Shown here: positions 58,538 through 64,000 of the stretch, one piece after another
Position numbering within the stretch: the stretch's first letter is position 1
Layout of the letters: the number at the start of each line of letters is the position of its first letter
NCBI GenBank assembly: GCA_016716625.1
Contig: JADJVJ010000001.1
Location: forward strand, 744,001 to 808,000
DNA length: 64,000 nucleotides
Direction: 5' to 3'
Source: Nostocoides sp.
GTDB lineage: Bacteria; Actinomycetota; Actinomycetes; Actinomycetales; Dermatophilaceae
Made by a program: the position numbers and the translations under genes
The notes under the pieces: generated by a model
The model's input: the letters and a program-made list of their open reading frames with translations, nothing else
Database searches by the model: none
Told to the model about the DNA's origin: nothing

Positions 58538-58540
58538 GGT
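58535..58540 (+). promoter_or_regulatory. -10 box (TAGGGT) of tRNA-Leu
   Basis: TAGGGT lies inside the rdgB stop region, eight bases before the tRNA 5' end at 58549. Confidence 0.55.
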
Positions 58541-58548
58541 TGCTCCGC

Positions 58549-58630
58549 GCGCACGTGGCGGAACTGGCAGACGCGCCAGACTTAGGATCTGGTGCCTTCG
58601 GGTGTGCGGGTTCGAGTCCCGCCGTGCGCA
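58549..58630 (+). tRNA. tRNA-Leu (anticodon TAG)
   Basis: The acceptor stem GCGCACG/CGTGCGC, an anticodon loop CTTAGGA with TAG, a long class II variable arm (GTGCCTTCGGGTGT) and the T-arm GCGGG-TTCGAGT-CCCGC are all visible. CCA is not encoded. The next gene's ATG begins two bases after the 3' end. Confidence 0.95.
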
Positions 58631-58631
58631 C

Positions 58632-59654
58632 ATGAAGCCCGCGCGGGTGCGGGTCGTCACCGTCGACCTCGGCGCCGCGACCGGCTGGGACACGGTGACC
58701 CTGCTGGGGGTGCTCACGGCCCGACTGCTCGGCGCCGAGCATGTCCTTGTCCCGGGAGCAGGCTTGGGGTCGTGGCGTTCGCAGGCGGCCTCGCTGCTGC
58801 CGCGTCGCCGCGGCGCCGACGTCACCCTCGTCATCGCGCCCCAGCCGGTCCACCTGTATGCCGTGCTTGACCGGGCCCACGTCTGGCCCGGGTCGGAACT
58901 CACCGCGGGCTGGGTCATCGATGCGTTCTGGACCGATCGCATCCCCGCGGTCGCACGCGGCGGACGTCATCTCGACCACCTCTTCGTCACCGACGAGGAG
59001 GTCGTTGCCGAGTGGCAGCGAGTGACCGGGGTGCCGACGACGTGGGTGCCGTTCGGTGCCGATGTGCTCGGTCGGGGCCGTCCCGGCTTGGCGGATCGGG
59101 GCGTGGACCTACAACGGATCGGGCGCCAGCCCGAGGGGTGGGAGGACGATGCGGCGAATGAGCGGCGCTGTGCGGCATACGGTCTCACATATGCCGGTAG
59201 GCCAGCCTTCGTCCCGGACCCGGATGCCAACCAACGGTCCGTGGAGAGCGCGATGGCGGCCGCCAAGTACACCCTCTCCTTCTCCAACCTGGCGAGTCCG
59301 GCTGACTACACCCACCCGACCCGGGCCTACCTCACCGGCCGGTGGACCGACGCCCTCGCTCAAGGTGCGGTGGTCGCCGGGATCCCACCGCACTGTGCGG
59401 CGACGGACCGCCTGCTCTGGCCCGAGGCCACGCTGATCCTGCCGAGTGTCGACCCCGACGAGGGCGTGCCGGTCATCGCCGCGGCCGCCGCGGCCTGGAC
59501 GCCGGACCTGGCCCGGCACAACCACGCCCAGGCGCTGGCCCGGCTGGACTGGCGGTGGCGGATCGCCGAACTGGCCGGTTCGCTGGGGCTGTCCTCGCCC
59601 GTTCTGGATGCCGAACTCGAGGAACTTAGCGAACGAGTTCGACGAGCTGACTGA
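58632..59654 (+). CDS. Glycosyltransferase-like protein next to tRNA-Leu
   Basis: A 340-aa predicted GT-B-like protein. It has VVTVDLGAATGWDTVTLLGVL, then HVWPGSELTAGWVIDAFWTD, LFVTDEEVVAEW, TTWVPFGADV, and late EGVPVIAAAAAAW; no clear family motif. ATG 58632 is directly behind the tRNA, with no room for a ribosome site; GTG 58647 is an alternative. It overlaps the convergent glycosyltransferase by 29 bases. Confidence 0.65.
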   Translation: MKPARVRVVTVDLGAATGWDTVTLLGVLTARLLGAEHVLVPGAGLGSWRSQAASLLPRRRGADVTLVIAPQPVHLYAVLDRAHVWPGSELTAGWVIDAFWTDRIPAVARGGRHLDHLFVTDEEVVAEWQRVTGVPTTWVPFGADVLGRGRPGLADRGVDLQRIGRQPEGWEDDAANERRCAAYGLTYAGRPAFVPDPDANQRSVESAMAAAKYTLSFSNLASPADYTHPTRAYLTGRWTDALAQGAVVAGIPPHCAATDRLLWPEATLILPSVDPDEGVPVIAAAAAAWTPDLARHNHAQALARLDWRWRIAELAGSLGLSSPVLDAELEELSERVRRAD

Positions 59655-60768
59655 CCCGGCGGTCGAACTCCGCTTCGAGGCTGTGGGCGCGCATGAAGGC
59701 GCTTGCCGCCCGTGATGCCGCGATGATTTCGCCCCGCTCGCCGGCGAGGCGTTCGACCACGTCGGCCAGGGCCGCGGCGGTCCGCGCCGGGCTCACCCAA
59801 CCCGCCCCGGACTCCCCGTGCAGCCCGCGCCAGGCGGTGTTGTCGAAGCCGAGGATAGGCGCGCCGACCCCGAGGCTCTCGGCGTAGGTGCCGGCCGGGT
59901 CGCTCTGCACGTAAGGCAGGACCATGATGTCGACCTCATGGGTGACCTCCTCGACCCAGGTCGTGGCGAAGTCGACGAGCCCACGCAGGGTGACCGTGGG
60001 GCCGGCCGCATCCGCGAGCTCCTCGCGCAGCGGCCCCCAGCCATAGAGGGTCATGCTCGCCTGCACCCCGCGGCGCGCGAGTTCGGTGGCGAGGTCCACG
60101 GCATACCGGGGGCCCTTGATGGGAATGAGGCGACCCGAAAAACCGAGGCGCAGCGGGCCGCTGCGGGCGGGGGCGGCGGATCGGGTGGCGGCGGCGGTGT
60201 CGATGAGCGAGCCGGGCAGTCGGTGGTCATAGAAGCGCAGCCCGCGACGGTGCCGGGCGCCGTAGGCCTCCCAGGCGACCCAGCCGTTGCACTGGACGGC
60301 ATCGGCCCGGGCCGCGGCGGTGGCCATCTGCCGACCCCAGCGGGCGAACCCGAGGCGGGCCCGCGTCCGATCCAGCCCGGTTAGCCCACCCGCGAGGGCC
60401 ATCTCGTAGCGGGATCGTCCGCTGTGCTCGGCGACGACGACGCTGCGACGCGCAGCGCCGATGAGCTCGGTGCGCCCGGTGGTCATGGGGAGCAGCGCGA
60501 CGTCGGCGCGCAGCTCGCGCAGCCGCTGCGGCGTCGCACCCCCGAGGTCGACGGCGACGGCGAGTGTGGCCGGGTCCACCCATGCCACCCCCTCCTCCAC
60601 GGGCGGGGGAGCCGGGTCGGCGTCGACCAGGAGGGTCACCTGTCCCGGGAAGCGCTGGGCGTATGCCGTGAAACCCGTCGTCGACTTGCTGTCGATCCAC
60701 AGCGCCCCGTCGGCGCGGACATGGGCCGCGCCCGGCTGGACGAGGACGAGGTGCGGCACGCTCGACAT
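59626..60768 (-). CDS. Family 4 glycosyltransferase
   Basis: A 380-aa GT-B protein. LRLGFSGRLIPIKGPRYAVDLATEL starts the donor domain, MTLYGWGPLREELADAA follows, and DPAGTYAESLGVGAPILGFDNT is the E-containing donor region. VVVAEHSGRSRYEMALAGGL lies in the acceptor domain. It probably belongs with the surface-glycan genes, although it is 4.2 kb beyond the locus. Confidence 0.82.
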   Translation of the reverse strand: MSSVPHLVLVQPGAAHVRADGALWIDSKSTTGFTAYAQRFPGQVTLLVDADPAPPPVEEGVAWVDPATLAVAVDLGGATPQRLRELRADVALLPMTTGRTELIGAARRSVVVAEHSGRSRYEMALAGGLTGLDRTRARLGFARWGRQMATAAARADAVQCNGWVAWEAYGARHRRGLRFYDHRLPGSLIDTAAATRSAAPARSGPLRLGFSGRLIPIKGPRYAVDLATELARRGVQASMTLYGWGPLREELADAAGPTVTLRGLVDFATTWVEEVTHEVDIMVLPYVQSDPAGTYAESLGVGAPILGFDNTAWRGLHGESGAGWVSPARTAAALADVVERLAGERGEIIAASRAASAFMRAHSLEAEFDRRVSQLVELVR

Positions 60769-60857
60769 CGTAGTTCGGGGCGTTCGCGCGCTAGGTTGGG
60801 GGCAACGCGGCGCCGGCGCGACGGCATACGCACCGGCACGAGATGGAGGGCACAGCG

Positions 60858-61334
60858 ATGGGCGAGCGGCTTGCGGTGGGGGACAAGGCCCCCGACTTCA
60901 CCCTGACCGACGACACCGGCGGGCAGGTCACCCTCTCGGACCTGCGGGGTGGGTCGGTCATCGTCTATGTCTACCCGGCGGCGATGACGCCCGGGTGCAC
61001 GACGCAGGCGTGTGACTTCACCGAGTCCCTCGACGGCTTGCGGGCCGCGGGGTATGTCGTCATCGGAGTCTCGCCGGACAGCCCGGCCAAGCTCGCGAAG
61101 TTCCGCGAGAAGGAGGGGCTCGGCATCGTGCTGCTCTCCGACCCGGACAAGGCCGTCATGGCCCGCTGGGGGGCCTTCGGGGAGAAGATGCTCTATGGCA
61201 AGAAGGTGACCGGGGTGATCCGGAGCACCTTCGTCGTCGGCCCCGACGGGGTGCTCACCCACGCGTGGTACAACGTGAAGGCAACGGGACATGTGGCGAA
61301 GCTGCGCCGCGACCTCGGACTGGACAAGGACTGA
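60858..61334 (+). CDS. bcp: Peroxiredoxin (Bcp/PrxQ type)
   Basis: A 158-aa thiol peroxidase that reduces peroxides. MTPGCTTQACDF holds the peroxidatic Cys and a resolving Cys five residues later, the alpha-helical PrxQ arrangement. LAVGDKAPDFTLTDDTG and RSTFVVGPDGVL are family patterns. ATG 60858 follows GGAGGG; ATG 60843 is in frame but has no site. Confidence 0.94.
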   Translation: MGERLAVGDKAPDFTLTDDTGGQVTLSDLRGGSVIVYVYPAAMTPGCTTQACDFTESLDGLRAAGYVVIGVSPDSPAKLAKFREKEGLGIVLLSDPDKAVMARWGAFGEKMLYGKKVTGVIRSTFVVGPDGVLTHAWYNVKATGHVAKLRRDLGLDKD

Positions 61335-61335
61335 C

Positions 61336-61586
61336 ATGAGCTCGATCTCCGCCCTGGAAGCCGACATCGCCGCCCGCCGTGAGCGGCTCGCCAACACCAT
61401 CGACGAGCTCACCCGCCGGGCGAGCCCGCAGGCGATCGTGGACCGGCAGAAGGCAGCCGCCAAGGCTAAGTTCGTCGGGGCGACCCAGACCCCCGAGGGG
61501 AGCTTCGGGTCGATCGGGTGGCCACCATTGCGGCCGTCGTGGCGGTGGCCATCGTCGTCGCCATCTGGCGTCGCCGGCGTGGCTGA
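61336..61586 (+). pseudogene. DUF3618 protein, frameshifted
   Basis: The first 55 codons (SALEADIAARRERLANTIDE) are a DUF3618 N-terminus, and the family's membrane helix then appears in the -1 frame (RVATIAAVVAVAIVVAIWRR) ending at 61586. One G missing from the run 61497-61500 explains the break; restoring it gives an 83-residue protein with TPEGELRVDRVATIA. As read, the protein lacks its membrane helix. It overlaps the next start by eight bases. Confidence 0.8.
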
Positions 61587-61917
61587 ACGCCGGGCCAAGG
61601 GGCGGCTGCCGATCAAGATGCTCCACGACCGGGTGCTGGTCTCCCTCGAGGGTGAGGACGGGGAACGGACCTCCGGCGGTGGCATCCTCATCCCGGCGAC
61701 CGCGGCCATCGGCAAGCGGCTCGCCTGGGGTGCCGTGGTCGCGACCGGTCCCAACGTGCGCTCGGTCGACGTCGAGGACCGGGTGCTCTATGACCCCGAG
61801 GACCGCGCCGAGGTCGAGCTCGGGGTGAAGTCCTATGTCCTGCTGCGCGAACGTGACCTCCATGCCGTCGCGGCCTCCCGGGTGGCCAAGGACGACCAGA
61901 CCGGTCTGTATCTCTAG
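61579..61917 (+). CDS. GroES-like co-chaperonin domain protein
   Basis: A 112-aa protein with the chaperonin-10 fold pattern: IKMLHDRVLVSLEGEDGE, TSGGGILIPATAA (the mobile-loop region), WGAVVATGPN, VEDRVLYDPEDRAEVEL and SYVLLRERDLHAV. It is not beside a GroEL gene. GTG 61579 is chosen as the start after the DUF3618 frame; the frame is also open upstream only because of the frameshift. Confidence 0.78.
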   Translation: MAERRAKGRLPIKMLHDRVLVSLEGEDGERTSGGGILIPATAAIGKRLAWGAVVATGPNVRSVDVEDRVLYDPEDRAEVELGVKSYVLLRERDLHAVAASRVAKDDQTGLYL

Positions 61918-62075
61918 GGCCCGGCCACTTCCGGCGCTTCGCCTGCCCCGTCGGGCCTGCAGTAACCCGGCGACTCCCGGCGTGTCGTGGCGACACACCG
62001 GATGGAGCGGCGAGGCCTTGGTCTTTTGCAGGTCTGACGTGACCGAGAGGTCGGGCGGGGAACCCGGTCGGGTCG

Positions 62076-62109
62076 AAAAGGCCCCCAGATCGATGACCTG
62101 GGGGCTTTT
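62076..62109. terminator. Hairpin terminator with T-tract
   Basis: GCCCCCAG (62081-62088) pairs with CTGGGGGC (62098-62105), flanked by AAAA and TTTT. It lies between the GroES-like gene (+) and tRNA-Lys (-) and can serve both. Bases 61918-62075 between the genes show nothing I recognise. Confidence 0.75.
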
Positions 62110-62115
62110 CGGATG

Positions 62116-62190
<75 letters not shown>

Positions 62191-62237
62191 GCGGGGAGAG
62201 ACATTATCAGCAGCGGCGCTGGCCCGCGAAATCCGGG

Positions 62238-62852
62238 TCAGCGGCGTGGGGGCCTGCGACGGGTGAGCCGAGCAACCCCAGCCAGGGTCAGCCCGAGCAC
62301 ACTGGCGATGAGGGCGTACTCGAGGGTGCGCGAGCCGGCCGAGGCGGGTTCGGTGCTCGGGGCGCTCGATGCCGTCGGCGTGGGCGTGGCCGATGGAGTG
62401 GGGGTGGGCGTCGGTCTCGGGCTCGCCGTGACGGTCGGGCTCGGGCTCGGGGTGGCCTTGACGGTGAACGAGATGGTGCCGCTGATCGGGTGCCCGTCAG
62501 CGCTCACCACGCGGTATGCCGTCCGGTACGTCCCAGCCGCGAGCTCGGGCAGCTTCTGGGTCACCGTGGCGCCCTCCGCCGTGGGCGGGACCAGGGTGAG
62601 CGCGCCGGCGGGTCCGGTGAGCGCGACCTGGAGGAAGTTCGGCTGGATCTTCTCGTTGAAGACGAACTGGGCCACCGGAGGACTCGACGCAAGGGTGGCG
62701 CCGTCGGCCGGGGTCGAGGAGACCAGGGCCGAGTGAGCCGAGGCGCTTTCTCCAGCGAACCCGGCGAACCCGGCGAACCCGGCCAGGACTGCAAGCACGC
62801 TCAGGGCAAAGACACTGACGACACGGAGGAGACCACGAGTCACACCCGCCAT
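62238..62852 (-). CDS. CopC-domain copper-binding surface protein
   Basis: A 204-aa secreted protein. A signal peptide (LRVVSVFALSVLAVLAGFAG) is followed by a CopC domain starting AHSALVSSTPADGATL, where the N-terminal His is a copper ligand; ADGHPISG carries a second His. A Pro/Thr/Ser-rich stalk and a C-terminal membrane helix with a basic end (ARLTRRRPPRR) anchor it outside. CopC binds extracellular copper; the CopD partner is not seen in the window. The signal region contains a nine-base repeat (three GFA units). Confidence 0.88.
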   Translation of the reverse strand: MAGVTRGLLRVVSVFALSVLAVLAGFAGFAGFAGESASAHSALVSSTPADGATLASSPPVAQFVFNEKIQPNFLQVALTGPAGALTLVPPTAEGATVTQKLPELAAGTYRTAYRVVSADGHPISGTISFTVKATPSPSPTVTASPRPTPTPTPSATPTPTASSAPSTEPASAGSRTLEYALIASVLGLTLAGVARLTRRRPPRR

Positions 62853-62898
62853 CCTCGCACGAGCCCCCGCCCCCGTCCCCGCCCCCGTCCCGGGCACG

Positions 62899-62938
62899 GA
62901 ATCGGCCCCGTCGCAGCGGACTGCGGCGGGGCCGATTC
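62899..62938 (-). terminator. Hairpin downstream of tRNA-His
   Basis: GAATCGGCCCCG (62899-62910) pairs with CGGGGCCGATTC (62927-62938), and CGCAG/CTGCG continues the stem inside. It lies six bases beyond the tRNA 3' end, so it may end tRNA-His transcription; no T-tract is present. Confidence 0.65.
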
Positions 62939-62943
62939 GGTGG

Positions 62944-63017
62944 GGTGAGCGACGGGGCTCGAACCCGCGACATCCTGGACCACAACCAGGTGCTCTACCA
63001 GCTGAGCTACGCCCACC
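62944..63017 (-). tRNA. tRNA-His (anticodon GTG)
   Basis: GTGGGCG/CGCTCAC acceptor, TTGTGGT anticodon loop (GTG), T-arm GCGGG-TTCGAGC, and an extra 5' G (63017) opposite C (62944), the mark of tRNA-His. CCA is not encoded. Confidence 0.93.
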
Positions 63018-63085
63018 ATGGTGACCACACGACATACCGGGAAGCCGGGGACCGGGTGGACAACGGCGACCATCGTACCCGCATC

Positions 63086-63742
63086 TCAGGGGTGCTCCGG
63101 ACCATCCGTTCGCGCGAGGACGACCTCGAGCGGGTCGTCACAGTCCATGAGGACGGTGACGATGGAATCGCCCGTGGTCATCGCGTGCCGGGACCATTCG
63201 AGGGTGACGCCCGCGTTGGCGAACCGCTGCGGCGCGTCCTCGCCGAGGTACGCCGTGCCGCCGGTACCCGAGAGGTAGGCGTCACCCCCGACGGCCCGGA
63301 CGACCTCGATGAGCCGCTCGATGCCGGCGCCGACCGGGGGATCGGTGCGCAGCAGCGGTGTGGTGATGCCGAGCAGGTCGCGGATGACCTCGATGAGGGC
63401 CGTGTTGACCTCGACCAGGCTCGCCCCCGAGGCGCCCTCGATCCGTTCGAGGAGCTCGGCGCCGCGGGTCCGGAAGTGCCGGGCGCCGGTGTACCGGCCG
63501 CGGATCGCGTCCACCATCCGCCCCTGCCACCCGGGCTGGACCTGCACCTGGGTGATCGGGACGAGTGCGGGTTTGCCGACGAGCTGGTGCGAGACCCAGG
63601 TGCCGCGCATCCGGACTCGGCGCTGGTACCCGTGCTTCTGGAACTGGTCATGCACGGCGAGGACGAAGGCGTCGCTCGTGGCCATCTTGAACCAGAACCC
63701 GGAATAGGGCAGCAGGTCCGGCTGGTGGATCGCGACCCTCAT
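63086..63742 (-). CDS. WbqC-family protein
   Basis: A 218-aa protein with the family N-terminus RVAIHQPDLLPYSGFWFKM and QRRVRMRGTW and VGKPALVPITQV. WbqC proteins occur in O-antigen and capsule loci; their function is not defined, though a transferase role has been proposed. ATG 63742 shares one base with the upstream gene stop, so the two are coupled. The C-terminus is TMP-free and ends in DGPEHP. Confidence 0.82.
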   Translation of the reverse strand: MRVAIHQPDLLPYSGFWFKMATSDAFVLAVHDQFQKHGYQRRVRMRGTWVSHQLVGKPALVPITQVQVQPGWQGRMVDAIRGRYTGARHFRTRGAELLERIEGASGASLVEVNTALIEVIRDLLGITTPLLRTDPPVGAGIERLIEVVRAVGGDAYLSGTGGTAYLGEDAPQRFANAGVTLEWSRHAMTTGDSIVTVLMDCDDPLEVVLARTDGPEHP

Positions 63743-64000
63743 CAGGCCGGGGGGCGCAGGTGGCGCACGAGGGCGTACTGCTCGGCGAAGTCGACGAGGC
63801 GGATCTTCCCGACGGCGGCCGCCAGTTCCTTGGTCGAGCTCATCGGGTGCGCGCCGCCCGGATTCTCGGTGACGTATGCCGCACACGCCGCGGCCTTGGC
63901 GTCGGCCTGAGCCTCGGTGAGCGGTTCGAAGACATTCCAGCGCAGGTCGCTCGGGTGCAAGTTGACGTCATACACGGCGATGTCGTAGACGAGGATCGTC
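63742..64000 (-). CDS. Unrecognised protein, C-terminal fragment (runs off the window)
   Basis: The C-terminal part of a gene whose start lies beyond the window end. Visible are ILVYDIAVYDVNLHPSD, WNVFEPLTEAQADAKAAACAAYV and VGKIRLVDFAEQYALVRHLRPPA. I see no motif that assigns it. Coupling to the WbqC gene suggests a sugar or surface-glycan role, but nothing more can be said. Confidence 0.6.
   Translation of the reverse strand, partial: TILVYDIAVYDVNLHPSDLRWNVFEPLTEAQADAKAAACAAYVTENPGGAHPMSSTKELAAAVGKIRLVDFAEQYALVRHLRPPA

Noticed and set aside
61291..61917. Single fused protein of DUF3618 and a GroES-like domain
   Set aside because: The fusion exists only because of the one-base deletion; the DUF3618 membrane helix lies in the other frame and the GroES-like protein has its own GTG.

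Overview
The window is very GC-rich (about 70% by eye), uses many GTG starts, and has ATGA/GTGA start-stop overlaps and leaderless promoters of the TANNNT type. This fits an actinobacterium. The gene order prfB-ftsE-ftsX-smpB, the order murI-MBL hydrolase-rph-rdgB, the order clpS-DUF2017, and a tmRNA tag ending DFALAA all agree. A member of Micrococcales, possibly Intrasporangiaceae, is my best guess; this is inference. There is no gene-free stretch longer than about 200 bases, and I see no insertion sequence, prophage, plasmid origin or CRISPR array.

Layout. 1-6.2 kb: end of prfB, cell-division ABC system ftsEX with an EnvC/RipC-like M23 protein, smpB, and a DUF2207 membrane protein. 6.2-9.6 kb: pyruvate carboxylase. 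9.8-14.7 kb: a three-gene operon of an ACT-type amino-acid/choline permease, a choline-kinase-like phosphotransferase and a dimethylglycine/sarcosine-type FAD oxidoreductase. 14.8-19.4 kb: an LppU-like membrane protein, tmRNA, a PAP2 phosphatase and pyruvate phosphate dikinase. 19.5-26 kb: small membrane proteins, a DEAD-box helicase with a 30-bp tandem repeat, YqgE, DUF3039 and a second helicase, closed by an 84-bp imperfect palindrome.

26-35 kb: tyrosine catabolism (an Lrp regulator, hppD, fahA with an uncharacterised partner, hmgA) interleaved with surface-glycosylation genes, one of them frameshifted. 35-36.5 kb: clpS, a DUF2017/AosR-like gene and a VanZ-like gene. 36.4-55.4 kb: a large surface-polysaccharide locus. 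It holds a PqqD-like protein and a nucleotidyltransferase, a Wzz/Wzc tyrosine autokinase, GDP-mannose dehydratase and a paralogue, at least five glycosyltransferases, an O-antigen ligase-like protein, a three-part nonulosonic acid (NeuB) synthase, a CMP-sugar synthetase, a candidate nonulosonate transferase, a secreted beta-rich protein and an ABC flippase. Together they could build, activate, polymerise and export a polymer carrying a deoxyhexose and a sialic-acid-like sugar.

55.5-64 kb: murI, an MBL hydrolase, rph, rdgB, tRNA-Leu, two glycosyltransferases, a Bcp peroxiredoxin, a frameshifted DUF3618 gene, a GroES-like protein, tRNA-Lys, a CopC-like protein, tRNA-His and a WbqC-like protein.

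The strongest unexplained signal runs through the whole window: the octamer CGGCATAC (or GTATGCCG) occurs about 50 times, far above composition-based expectation, on both strands and in spite of the rare codons it imposes.
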